A stretch of 64,000 bases of DNA from contig CAVWLB010000001.1 in NCBI GenBank assembly GCA_963755695.1, positions 310,001 through 374,000 on the forward strand, read 5' to 3'. Source of the DNA: QHWT01 sp963755695 (GTDB lineage: Bacteria > Acidobacteriota > Vicinamibacteria > Vicinamibacterales > 2-12-FULL-66-21). A program made the position numbers and the translations under genes. Under the pieces are notes generated by a model that made no database searches, was not told the DNA's origin, and saw only the letters and a list, made by a program, of their open reading frames with translations. This document shows positions 1 through 8,697 of this stretch, piece after piece (the first letter of the stretch is position 1; each line of letters begins with the position of its first letter).

Positions 1-607
1 ACAGGGCCGCAACCGACGCACCGCTAAAGTAGTTCAACGACAGCCACAAGAAATTACGCCGCCAAACTGACACCGCGGATGCAGCCTGCTCCAAGGCAAC
101 AGCCAGCGCGATCAACCAACTGTTTAGGAGGAAATAGATTACCGCCAGCGCCAGCAGCGGAACCAGCAAGCTTAGGATTGGTTGCGGGGCCTGGATAAGA
201 GGAGGAACGCCGGCGAGATAAAAAAATGCTTCTGCGGCGATCCAAACAGCAAGTGCAGGGGCAGAGAAGTTAAATAGGACTCGGACGGCTCGTGGTGAGG
301 CGCGATATAGCCATAGAGAGATAATGAGGCTATCGAGTGCGACCACCATCGTCGCTGCCGCGGGACCGTACATAAGAACGGCCGCAAAAATGAATGTCTC
401 AGAGACGGATAACCTGGCGGGAATAGAAGGGACCTTAACGGTGAATGATCCGCTAAGGAGCGTGAGGCCCGCTAAGACAAACCACTCGTAGCCTACAGGA
501 GACTTGTAGAGGCTGTACAAAGAGTCCAGGACGACTAACATTCCAGCGCCGATTACAGCTGCTAGATAGAGCCGTCCTGCATTCGTTAACTTTGCGTGTG
601 CGGTCAT
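1..607 (-). CDS. Membrane-anchored signalling protein, N-terminal 202 residues (runs off window)
   Basis: An open frame starts at an ATG at 605-607 and stays open to the window edge, so the C-terminus is missing. The visible part is almost wholly hydrophobic, with about five to six membrane segments separated by short basic loops (SLWLYRASPRAVR, VWRRN). The segment around residues 55-85 (PSIPARLSVSETFIFAAVLM) resembles the N-terminal membrane input domains that precede GGDEF or HD-GYP output domains in Acidobacteria-like genomes; that is recall of a family look, not a search. The gene lies downstream of the repeat-tailed S8 peptidase and the nine-codon ORF on the same strand. Its codon use is visibly more AT-rich (tta, att, ttt, cct) than the rest of the window. 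The output domain cannot be known from this sequence. Confidence 0.7.
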   Translation of the reverse strand, partial: MTAHAKLTNAGRLYLAAVIGAGMLVVLDSLYSLYKSPVGYEWFVLAGLTLLSGSFTVKVPSIPARLSVSETFIFAAVLMYGPAAATMVVALDSLIISLWLYRASPRAVRVLFNFSAPALAVWIAAEAFFYLAGVPPLIQAPQPILSLLVPLLALAVIYFLLNSWLIALAVALEQAASAVSVWRRNFLWLSLNYFSGASVAAL

Positions 608-636
608 GACTGACCTGCTCCCGCCGTCCTTCGTCG

Positions 637-666
637 TTAGTCGCCCCAGACGATAATTCGCTGCAC
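637..666 (-). CDS. Micro-ORF MQRIIVWGD encoding one W-repeat motif
   Basis: On the minus strand a GTG at 664-666 opens a nine-codon frame that ends in TAA at 637-639 and reads MQRIIVWGD. A clear Shine-Dalgarno GAGGAG (674-679) sits 7 bases upstream of the GTG. The peptide carries IVWGD, the same core as the tails of the three S8 peptidases of this window (DTIVWS, DNIVWGT, VVWGD). It lies between the stop of the S8 gene at 714 and the membrane-sensor start at 607 and is not in frame with either. A TTGACA at 693-698 could be a -35 element. It may be a peptide signal, a coupling leader for the membrane protein, or the remnant of a lost repeat-tail gene. Translation is unproven; the SD plus motif match is the evidence. 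Confidence 0.5.
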   Translation of the reverse strand: MQRIIVWGD

Positions 667-713
667 GGTTATGCTCCTCAATATGTGGTTAATGTCAACA
701 AAAATAATCTGGA

Positions 714-2427
714 CTAGTCACTCCAGACGATGGTATCGCTCCAAACAATCGTGTCGCTCCACACGATTGTGTCGCTCCAAACGATCGTGTCGGCGGAAAC
801 TATGGTGGCCCCGCCAATGAAGTCGCTCCAGACGATGGTGTCGCTCCAGACGATCGTGTCGCTCCAGACAATCGTGTCGCTCCAGACGATCGTGTCGCTC
901 CAGACGATCGTGTCGCTCCAGACGATCGTGTCGCTCCAGACGATCGTGTCGCTCCAGACGATTGTGCTCCTGCCGAGCGGAAGGACATGACCGGTGGTCA
1001 GCATCCCGGCGGAGTTCACGGGCCCCGCGTGGAGCGCATCGGTGGAGAGAAATGCGAGCCGAGCCGGTGTTACGGTTTCGTTGGCGATCTGGACATTTGC
1101 AGGGGTCAGTCCCTTCGCCAACTCCACCGCCGCCAGGGCGTTCAGACTGCCCGCCCCTGCCTCGATTAAGCCGGCGCCGGGGAGCCGTGAGCTTGTGAGC
1201 TGGAGAGCGATTTTCACCTGCGTCGGGGTCAGGGTCGGCCGTGCCTCGAGCAGCAGGGCAGTCGCGCCCGAGACCACCGCGGTCGCCATGCTGGTGCCGC
1301 TCAATTCGATGTAGGCGCGCGCGCCCTGCCCGGCGACGATCCGCTCCGGATACGTGCGCGCCAGATAGCTGCCCGGCGCGGATGCGGCGACGATCCGGTT
1401 GCCCGGGGCCACGAGTTCGGGCTTGAGCACCCCGTCGATGGCGGTCGGACCGCGCGAGCTGTAGGTGGCCATCACGTCGTCCGAGCGCTGCGCGGTGCCG
1501 CGGGTGTTGATCGCGCCCACCGTGATGACATCCGGCGTATTTCCTGGCGCGACGATGCCGCCGACCACTGGACGACCGTCGTCGGTCTTCCCAAAATTGC
1601 CCGCGGCTGCAATCACCACGATCCCGGCGTTGATCGCGCGCTGCGCCGCCTGGCACAACGGATCGTCGAGGTAGGACTCGAACACCGGATGACCGAGGGA
1701 GAGGTTGATGACCCGGATGTTGAACTGCTGACGGTGGGCGATCGCCCAGTCGATGGCGTCGATCACGTCGCTGGTGCGGCCGGAGCCGTCGGCGCGGAGG
1801 ACGCGGAGATTGATCAAGTTCGGCACCCGGCGCCATGCCGGTGTGGCCGTCGCCGGTCTCCGCGACGATCCCCGCGACGTGGGTCCCGTGGCCGTACTCG
1901 TCGCGACCGGCACCGTTCGGTCCGGTGAAATCCACCGACGCGATGACCCGGCCCTTGATCGCGGCGTGCGCCGCGATTCCCGAATCGATGATCGCGACGC
2001 CGATCCCGCGACCGGTGACGCCGACCAGTCCCTCGATCCCGCTCTGCGCCTGGTCGGCGCCGGTCGACTGGGTCGTGACGGCCATCAGCCGCTGGACGGG
2101 CACGTCGCCTGCAATGTGCGACACGTCGAAGTCGAGGCTGAGCGCGTCGAGCTGTCCCCCGGTGACTTCCATCACCGCGCCGCCGGCAATCCGCTTCTTC
2201 AGACGCGCCCCATAGCGGATCGCCAACTGGTCGATCGCCGCGTCGCTCGCCGTCACGATGACGTCGGTCGGCGCTTCGATGCGACTGTTGAGGCGATCCG
2301 CGAGGTCGCGCGAGAGGCGGGCCCTCCGAGATTCGGCGTGAGTGGCGAGAGGCGCGGCCAGGCAAACGAGCAGGACGCTCGCAACGGAGACCACGCGACG
2401 GGACCGAAGAGACGTTTGTTTGCGCAT
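714..2427 (-). CDS. Secreted subtilisin-like S8 peptidase with DTIVWS-repeat tail (frameshifted)
   Basis: Signal peptide (MRKQ then a hydrophobic run ending ATHA), a propeptide-like region, and a subtilisin catalytic domain: Asp in IDSG (about residue 148), His in HGTHVAG (about 180), Asn in AAAGN and Ser in GTSMA. The reading frame breaks at about 1818: the first frame ends its match at GMAPGAE and the next frame continues LINLRVL; removing one base (G on the plus strand at 1818) joins them exactly. The C-terminus is twelve copies of a hexapeptide TIVWSD in two blocks (eight and four) separated by FIGGATIVSAD. I take the ATG at 2427 because it starts the signal peptide; in-frame ATGs at 2466 and 2481 lack a better ribosome site. 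No GNAT gene follows, unlike the two S8 paralogues. Confidence 0.85.
721..966. repeat. 18-bp in-frame tandem repeat encoding TIVWSD
   Basis: Twelve copies of an 18-bp unit (plus-strand form tcgctccagacgatcgtg) lie in two arrays: about 721-789 (four copies) and 823-966 (eight copies). The arrays are split by a diverged stretch. The eight-copy array is nearly identical copy to copy, including at third codon positions, which points to recent expansion or gene conversion. The whole array is coding (minus strand) for the tail of the S8 peptidase. Confidence 0.95.
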
Positions 2428-2724
2428 AAAGTGACGAAAAGGAACGGGTTGCGCGGGTAGCTGAGGCATGGGCCGTGCCATGGCAGAGGTTCAATTGATC
2501 CAGCCGGACATCGAATGAACTTGAGAGTTCAAAAGATGACTTGGTAGGTCATCATGATTGAGATTCTCTTGAGCTTGGACTACGATGGAGCCCGCCAGGG
2601 CAGCGCGTTCTCGAGTCAGGCAGCCAACGGATTGGCTGCCTGCCGGTTGCGCCGGCCGCGGGTAGCCGCCACTCGCAAAAACTCAAGGAAATCTGATGAT
2701 GGTGACAGGCCAAGGAATTGGCCG
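2428..2724. promoter_or_regulatory. Divergent intergenic region with a perfect 11-bp hairpin
   Basis: Nearly 300 bases between the minus-strand S8 peptidase and the plus-strand binding-protein gene. It holds a perfect inverted repeat, caggcagccaa - cgga - ttggctgcctg, at 2617-2642. No T-run follows on either strand, so it is not a classical terminator; an operator or leader structure for one of the divergent genes is more likely. AAGGA at 2711-2715 is the ribosome site of the GTG at 2725. I see no convincing -35/-10 pair. Confidence 0.55.
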
Positions 2725-4485
2725 GTGAGTTCAAGAGTGGCCCGAGTCAGCCGTGCCCGTTATGTTGGCGCCCACCTTCTCGCGATACTGGCCGTACTGC
2801 TGGGGGGAAGCGCGGCGTGCCGCTCGTCAACGCAGTCCTCCCATGAGCGGACCGCCGCCCCGGTCCGCGGCGGGGCGCTGGTCGCGTCGATCCGGAGCGA
2901 ACCCGCGCACGTTCAACCGGTACGTCGACAACTCCGGCGTCGCTGATGCCACCACCGCACTGACGCAGGCCAAGCTCGTCCGCATCAACCGCCAGACAGA
3001 AGAACTCGAACCGTGGCTCGCGGAACGTTGGACGACCTCGCCGGACGGCCGCACGTTCACGCTGACGTTGCGTCGGGGCGTGACCTTTTCCGACGGCACG
3101 CCCTTCACCTCCGCGGACGTGTTGTTCTCGTTCGCCGCGGTGTACGACCCGAAGCTCCAGAGCAATCTGAGTTCTGGAATGAAGGTCCAGGGAAAGCCCC
3201 TGCAGGTCACCGCACCCGATCCGGCGACGGTGGTCATCACGCTGCCGGCGCCGTTCACGCCGGGACTCCGGTTGCTCGACAATCTCCCGATCCTGCCGAA
3301 GCACCAGCTCGAGCCCGCATTGAAAGCGGGGACCTTCGCCGATGCGTGGGGTCTTGCGAACGCCCCGGGCACATGGCAGGTCTCGGTCCGTTCGTCGTCA
3401 GCGAGTACGTGCCCGGGCAGCGCGTCTCGCTGACCCGCAACACCCGCTACTGGCGGAAGGATTCGTCAGGCGGTCCGCTGCCGTATCTGGACGGCGTCGT
3501 GTTCGAGATCGCGTCCGGCCAGGACGCGGAGATTCAGCGTCTCGAATCCGGTTCGATCGACCTGATGACGCAAGCCGACATGCGTCCGCAGGATTACGCC
3601 ACCGTCAGGCGGTTGCGCGATCGGGGCGCGTTGACGCTGATCGATGTCGGCACTGGCGTCGACCCGAATATGCTCTGGTTCAATCTCGCGAAGACGCCCC
3701 TGGCACGTTCGTATTTGCAGAAGGCCGAGTTCCGACAGGCCGTTTCCTATGCGGTCGATCGCGAGGCGATCGCCAATTCGGTGTACCTCGGTGCGGCGGT
3801 GCCGGTTTACGGGCCGGTCACACCTGGCAATCGCGTCTGGTTTTCGGAAGCCGCTCCCAAGTACCCTCACGATCTGGCTCGCGCCAAAGCCCTGCTCGCG
3901 GGAATCGGGCTGACTGATCGGAACGGTGACGGCATGCTCGAGGATGCCGCCGGAGCACCCGTGCGCTTTTCGATTCTCACGCAAGGCGGCAACATCCGCG
4001 CGCAGACGGCGACGGTGATCCAGGAGCATCTGCGGCAGGCCGGCATCGCCGTCGACATCGTCCCGCTGGATTTCCCTTCGATCGCGCAGCGATGGATGTC
4101 ACACGATTACGACAGCATCTACTACGGATTCCAGGCGAGCGCGATCGATCCGGCGATGAACCTGGACTTCTGGTTGAGCAGCGGCTCGGTCCACGTCTGG
4201 AACCCGGAGCAGACCGCGCCGGCGACGCCATGGGAGCGCCGCATCGACGAGTTGATGCAGCGGCAGATCGCCGCGCCAACTGTGGACCAGCGGCGGCAGC
4301 TCTTCGCGGAGGTGCAGAAAATTTTTGGTGAGAATCTTCCGGGGATCTACTTCATCGCGCCGAAGGTTTCGATTGCCACGTCTCCGCGGGTGGCAGGCGC
4401 CGAGCCGGCGCTGCTCGATCCCAAAGTCCTTTGGAACCCCGACACGCTGAACGTGATTGATGGCGCGTCAGCTCCACACCGTTAG
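2725..4485 (+). CDS. ABC transporter substrate-binding lipoprotein, SBP_bac_5 (DppA/OppA) type (two frameshifts)
   Basis: Periplasmic binding protein of a peptide/nickel-type importer. GTG at 2725 has AAGGA 9 bases upstream and opens a lipoprotein signal ending LGGSAAC. Three frames must be joined: near 2905 one extra base separates GGALVASIRSEP from RTFNRYVDNSG, and near 3371 one missing base separates LANAPGT from AGLGPFVVSEYVPGQ. Family hallmarks follow: the LAERWTTSPDGRTFTLTLR block, TFSDGTPFTSADVLFSF, VPGQRVSLTRNTRYW, and AVSYAVDREAIANSVYLGAA near the middle. About 585 residues when repaired, usual for the family. The stop overlaps the start of the first permease, so the three genes form an operon. 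The substrate cannot be told; oligopeptide is the default for the family. Confidence 0.85.
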
Positions 4486-5416
4486 CCGGCGCGGCCGGTT
4501 CGTTCGCTTCATGCTCCGCCGCGTGGCCGGGGCCATCGCGCTGGTCTTCATCGTGGCCTCGGGCGCGCTCCTTCTCGCGCAGCTCGCGCCCGGTGATTAC
4601 TCGTCGCAGGTCGGCGAGGATCCGGCGGTCCGCGCGGCCGAACGCGCGAGACTCGGCCTCGATCGACCGCTGGCGGAACAGTACGCCACATGGTTGCGGC
4701 GGAGTCTCACACTCGATCTCGGCGACTCCTTCCAATACCGGCGTCCGGTCCGAACGCTGGTCGGCGAGCGAGCCGCAAACACGGCACTGCTCGCCGCGCT
4801 CGCGCTCGTGCTTGCGACCGGTCTCGGCATTCCGTGCGGGATCGTGACCGGAAGCCGGCGCCGCGGCTTTGTCGTGTCTTCGATCCGGGCCGCATCGCTC
4901 CTGCTTCTCTCGATTCCGCCACTCGTCACCTCGCTGGTGCTCGTGACGCTCGCGGTCCGAACCGGCTTCGCGCCGATTAGCGGCAGCCTCTTCGGAGCGC
5001 GGCTGATCGTGCCGGCGCTGGCGCTCGCCCTGCCGCTGGCGGCCACGCTCGAACGTCTGCAGTCGCAGGCACTCAACGAGGCGCTGCAGCGCCCGACCGT
5101 GACCGCCGCGCTCGCGCGCGGGATCCCGACGTCGCGGGTGATCTGGCGTCACGCATGGCGGTTATCGCTCGGTCCGATCCTGGCGATCTACGGGGTGATG
5201 ATCGGCTCGCTCTTCAGCGGATCGTTTGCCGTCGAGATCGCCACGTCCTGGCCGGGGCTCGGAGAGTTGATGCGCCAGGCGCTCCTGTCGCGGGACACCT
5301 ACCTGGTTGCTGGTTGCGCCGCCGCCGGGGCCCTGTTTCTTGCCGCGGGCGTGCTCGGCGCCGACGTGCTTCACGCCGCGATCGATCCACGCATCGAGAG
5401 AGAGCGCGCGACATGA
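4460..5416 (+). CDS. ABC transporter permease, DppB type
   Basis: Inner-membrane permease of the importer, about 318 residues with roughly six membrane segments. It shows the DppB order: an N-terminal segment (RFMLRRVAGAIALVFIV), the periplasmic region with DRPLAEQYATWLRR and LGDSFQYRRPV, and the cytoplasmic coupling loop ARGIPTSRVIWRHAWR that docks on the ATPase. The ATG at 4460 lies inside the end of the binding-protein gene (26 bases overlap), and the stop overlaps the next ATG as ATGA, both signs of translational coupling. A TTG one codon upstream (4457) is a less likely start. Confidence 0.88.
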   Translation: MARQLHTVSRRGRFVRFMLRRVAGAIALVFIVASGALLLAQLAPGDYSSQVGEDPAVRAAERARLGLDRPLAEQYATWLRRSLTLDLGDSFQYRRPVRTLVGERAANTALLAALALVLATGLGIPCGIVTGSRRRGFVVSSIRAASLLLLSIPPLVTSLVLVTLAVRTGFAPISGSLFGARLIVPALALALPLAATLERLQSQALNEALQRPTVTAALARGIPTSRVIWRHAWRLSLGPILAIYGVMIGSLFSGSFAVEIATSWPGLGELMRQALLSRDTYLVAGCAAAGALFLAAGVLGADVLHAAIDPRIERERAT

Positions 5417-6399
5417 GCGCCCGACAGCGAACCGGACTGACCCTTGCGGCGATCCTCGCGCTGCTGATGCTGCTGGCACCGTGGGTCGCGCCGTACGATC
5501 CTGCCCGACAGTTCTCCACACATCCCTTCGCGCCGCCGATGTGGCCGCACATCATGGACGATGACGGAGGGCTGCACGCGCCGTTCGTCTATCCGCTGCA
5601 CCTCGTCGATCCGCTCGAGCGTCGATACGTCCAGGAACGCACCCGGATCATTCCTCTCAGGTGGTTCTCCGGCACGCTGGTTCGGGCCGCCGGCCAGGAG
5701 CCGTGGTTTCCGCTCGGAAGCGACGCGCTCGGTCGCGACGTCTTTTCTCGCGTGGTCCTTGGCGCGCGGCTTTCTCTGGGAGTGGCGCTTCTGGCGGCGG
5801 CGATCGCTCTCGGCCTTGGCGCGCTCCTCGGCTCATTGGCGGGATACGCCGGAGGATGGTGGGACACGCTGCTGATGCATCTCGCGGATCTGGTGCTGGT
5901 TCTTCCGGGCATCTACGTGGTGCTGGCGCTGCGGGGTGCGCTGCCGTTGATCCTGACTCCGCCGCAAGTATTCAGCGCCCTGGTTCTCGTCCTCGGTTTG
6001 GTCGGCTGGCCAGCCGCAGCCCGGGGAGTACCAGGGATCTTTCTTGCTGAGCGGGCGCAGGAGTACGCGGAAGCGGCCAAGGCCGCGGGAGCAGGGCCGC
6101 TACGGTTGATCGCGCAGCATTTGCTGCCCGCGAGTCTCGGATTTCTGGTGGTGCAGGCGACGGTACTCGTGCCCGCCTTCGTGATGGCGGAGGCGACGCT
6201 GTCTTTCGTGGGGCTGGGGTTTTCTCCCCCGACCCCGAGTTGGGGCGCGATGCTGCAGGACGCCGGTGCGGCGCGGGGCGGCGCCGACGCACCGTGGCTC
6301 CTCGCTCCCGCCGGTGCGATCGTCCTTGCCGTGCTCGCGATGCACCTGGCCTCGCCGCAGCGCGATCCGCTCCTCTGGAGTAACACCAACGAGAACTAG
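5413..6399 (+). CDS. ABC transporter permease, DppC type
   Basis: Second inner-membrane permease of the importer, 328 residues. It begins with a membrane segment and the PWVAPYDPARQF stretch typical of DppC proteins, then PLGSDALGRDVFSRVVLGARLSL, and the coupling loop EYAEAAKAAGAGPLRLIAQH. The start ATG overlaps the previous stop (ATGA at 5413-5416). It is the last gene of the unit: no ATP-binding subunits (DppD/DppF) follow, so the ATPase must be encoded elsewhere or shared with another importer. Confidence 0.88.
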   Translation: MSARQRTGLTLAAILALLMLLAPWVAPYDPARQFSTHPFAPPMWPHIMDDDGGLHAPFVYPLHLVDPLERRYVQERTRIIPLRWFSGTLVRAAGQEPWFPLGSDALGRDVFSRVVLGARLSLGVALLAAAIALGLGALLGSLAGYAGGWWDTLLMHLADLVLVLPGIYVVLALRGALPLILTPPQVFSALVLVLGLVGWPAAARGVPGIFLAERAQEYAEAAKAAGAGPLRLIAQHLLPASLGFLVVQATVLVPAFVMAEATLSFVGLGFSPPTPSWGAMLQDAGAARGGADAPWLLAPAGAIVLAVLAMHLASPQRDPLLWSNTNEN

Positions 6400-6413
6400 C
6401 TCATTTTGCAGTC

Positions 6414-6483
6414 CTTTACGAGAACGTTCGGCAATGTTCCAGTCCTGCACTTCTGTCTCGCGTTGGAACATTGTTTTGTAAAG
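6414..6483. repeat. Interrupted inverted repeat between ABC operon and S8 gene
   Basis: Arms ctttac...caatgttcca (6414-6441) and tggaacattg...gtaaag (6464-6483) face each other across about 22 bases; the first arm carries about 8 extra bases. The inner 10 bp and outer 6 bp are perfect. It lies just after the permease stop with no T-run, so an operator or a recombination relic is more likely than a terminator. The rest of the gap to 6681 has TTGTCA at 6535 and TACAAT at 6565 (24 bp apart, too far for a good promoter) and a small two-stem leader at 6622-6657 with a GCAA loop. Confidence 0.45.
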
Positions 6484-6681
6484 TTCTGTGACGTCTCAGG
6501 TTACGACCGGCCGCAACTTCAGATCACAGATCTGTTGTCACGTTTCGGCACAACCTACCCAGCTTACAATCCTGATCCCGGGCTCTGGCAGAAGCCATAA
6601 CAACCTGTAAATAAAGAGGATAAGGTCGCAAGGCGCAAGCCCTTCCGTAGTGGCCTTCCTATTGCTCTGCCGTTCTCCGCG

Positions 6682-8697
6682 ATGAAAGACCGTCTTACCG
6701 CTCCCCGACTCGTTCTGGCGGTTGCCGCCACCGTCCTGTTGCCCTTCTCGGCACAGGCTTCTGGCCGTGCAGCCGGCCATCTCGCAAAGCTCGATCGGGT
6801 GCTTCGAGAGGCGGCCGCATTGCCGTCTCCCGGCGCGCAGCGGGTGATCATCCAGACGCATTCGGCGGCCGAGCGGGCCGCTCTGAAGAAAGCCCTGCTC
6901 GGGCACGGTGACGTCGTCGAAGCCGAGCATCCTTCTCTCAACGCGCTGACCGTCGTGGTCCACGGGCGGGATCTCGCCGCGCTCGCCGCAAATCCGGACG
7001 CGGCGGTCGTTTCATCCGACAGTGACGTTTCGGTCACCGGAACGACCCACGTCAAGAAGACGAAGGCCGCTGACGCGCGCAAGGAGGCACGCACCTTCCA
7101 GCGCATGTTCCAGACCGGTCACGCATTGCCGGCGTCTTTGCGCGAACGGCTCGGCGTCGACCGCGTGTCCTACACCGGCGCCGGCATTGGCGTGGCGATC
7201 ATTGATTCCGGCATCGACCCGAACAGAGATCTTGCCGGCGCGATCGCCGGCTTCTGGGACTTCACGCATGGCGGGAGCGCGCCGGTTACCGCGTACGACG
7301 ACTACGGCCACGGCACTCATGTGGCGGGCCTCATCGCGAGCAGTGGCCGTCTGTCGGGTGGAGACTTCCGCGGTGTGGCCCCGGGCGTTCGCCTGTTCGG
7401 CCTGAAGGTTCTCGACGCGCAGGGCCGCGGCAGGTCCTCGGACGTTCTTCGCGCGATTGACTTCGTCATCGCGAACCGCAACACCAAGGGCATCGACGTC
7501 ATCAATCTGTCGCTGGGCCATCCGATTCTCGAGTCGGCGGCCACCGATCCGCTGGTACTCGCGGTCGAGCGCGCGGTCCGCGCGGGTCTCGTCGTCATCG
7601 TTGCGGCGGGCAACGTCGGCACGGACGCGAATGGCGACCCTGGTTACGCGGGCATCCTGTCGCCGGGCAACGCGCCTTCAGCGATCACCGTTGGCGCAGT
7701 CGACACGAAGAATACGACGTTACACGACGACGATCGCATGGCGTGGTTCAGCTCTCGCGGCCCGACGTGGTACGACGGCTTCGCGAAGCCGGACGTGGTT
7801 GCGCCCGGGGTCAGCCTCGTCTCCGACGCTCCGCGATCCAGCTCGCTCCTCAACGTCTATCCGCAGCTCACGGTCACGAAGAACGGCAAGAAGTTCGCGA
7901 TGCTGAGCGGCACCAGCATGGCGGCGGCGGTGGCGACCGGAGTCGCCTCCATTGTCATCGAGGCAAGCCGGTCGGCGCATCCGGGCGGCTATCCGACGCC
8001 GAACACGGTCAAGGCGATGCTGCAGTACAGCGCGCTGCCGGTGCTCGCCAACAAGAAATTCGACGAAGCGGACTCGCTCGCGCAGGGGACGGGCGAGGTC
8101 AATGCGATCGGCGCCGTGCAGCTCGCGGAAGCCATCAATCCGCTGGCCGGGCGGAATCAGCGGTGGGCAGGATTCTTCGCGCCTGAAACGTTCATCGGCG
8201 GCAGCGTCGAGCCGTGGTCGCAGGAACTGATCTGGGGCAGCGAGCTGATCTCGAACTCCAGCGTGATCACCACTCACTCGGCCATCTTCGACAACATCGG
8301 GTGGGGCACGCTGCGCCGGGATCTTGACAACATCGTCTGGGGCACGGCGGCCGACTTCGACAACATCGTGTGGGGTACCAACGTCGTGTGGGCTTCGCAC
8401 GTGGTCTGGGGCGACCGCACGATTGGCCTGCGCCTCGGCGGCGACAACATCGTCTGGGGCACGATGCGCGGTGGCGACGGCGACAACATCGTCTGGGGCA
8501 CGATGCGCGGTGACGACGGCGACAACATCGTTTGGGGCACGTTGCGCCTCGACAGCGACAACATCGTCTGGGGCACGCTCCGCGACGCGGACAACATCGT
8601 CTGGGGCACGCTCCGCGGCGACGGCGACAACATCGTGTGGGGCACCGCGATCGATCTGGACAACACCTTGACGAAGAACCCGAGGGGAGACCGGTAG
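6682..8697 (+). CDS. Secreted subtilisin-like S8 peptidase with DNIVWGT-repeat tail (first of tandem pair)
   Basis: 671 residues. Signal peptide (LVLAVAATVLLPFSAQA), a propeptide-like region to about residue 130, then a complete subtilisin domain: Asp175 in IDSGID, His210 in HGTHVAG, Asn311 in AAGN, Ser412 in GTSMA. From about residue 530 the tail has eight exact DNIVWGT copies plus variants (DNIGWGT, NVVWAS, HVVWGD), spaced by short linkers such as MRGGDG. The tail replaces any known cell-wall or P-domain. The gene is followed with a one-base overlap by a GNAT gene; then a second S8 and a second GNAT follow. No function is known to me for the tail; adhesion, a beta-structured secretion tail or a released peptide are open possibilities. 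Confidence 0.93.
   Translation: MKDRLTAPRLVLAVAATVLLPFSAQASGRAAGHLAKLDRVLREAAALPSPGAQRVIIQTHSAAERAALKKALLGHGDVVEAEHPSLNALTVVVHGRDLAALAANPDAAVVSSDSDVSVTGTTHVKKTKAADARKEARTFQRMFQTGHALPASLRERLGVDRVSYTGAGIGVAIIDSGIDPNRDLAGAIAGFWDFTHGGSAPVTAYDDYGHGTHVAGLIASSGRLSGGDFRGVAPGVRLFGLKVLDAQGRGRSSDVLRAIDFVIANRNTKGIDVINLSLGHPILESAATDPLVLAVERAVRAGLVVIVAAGNVGTDANGDPGYAGILSPGNAPSAITVGAVDTKNTTLHDDDRMAWFSSRGPTWYDGFAKPDVVAPGVSLVSDAPRSSSLLNVYPQLTVTKNGKKFAMLSGTSMAAAVATGVASIVIEASRSAHPGGYPTPNTVKAMLQYSALPVLANKKFDEADSLAQGTGEVNAIGAVQLAEAINPLAGRNQRWAGFFAPETFIGGSVEPWSQELIWGSELISNSSVITTHSAIFDNIGWGTLRRDLDNIVWGTAADFDNIVWGTNVVWASHVVWGDRTIGLRLGGDNIVWGTMRGGDGDNIVWGTMRGDDGDNIVWGTLRLDSDNIVWGTLRDADNIVWGTLRGDGDNIVWGTAIDLDNTLTKNPRGDR
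8290..8646. repeat. DNA repeats encoding DNIVWGT in S8 tail
   Basis: A 21-bp motif (gacaacatcgtctggggcac and close variants) recurs eight to nine times in frame with linkers of variable length, so it is not a simple head-to-tail array. Third-position variation is low (atc, gtc/gtg, ggc), suggesting gene conversion. It is interrupted near 8380-8440 by VVW variants. Confidence 0.9.

Noticed and set aside
721..966. CRISPR array
   Set aside because: Units are contiguous coding repeats of 18 bp without variable spacers.
730..990. Plus-strand reading frame made of repeats (TIVSLQ)
   Set aside because: It is the antisense of the S8 tail repeats; the minus strand carries the conserved peptidase.
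6622..6657. Cyclic di-GMP riboswitch upstream of S8 gene
   Set aside because: Two small stems with a GCAA loop are present, but the conserved GEMM core is not.
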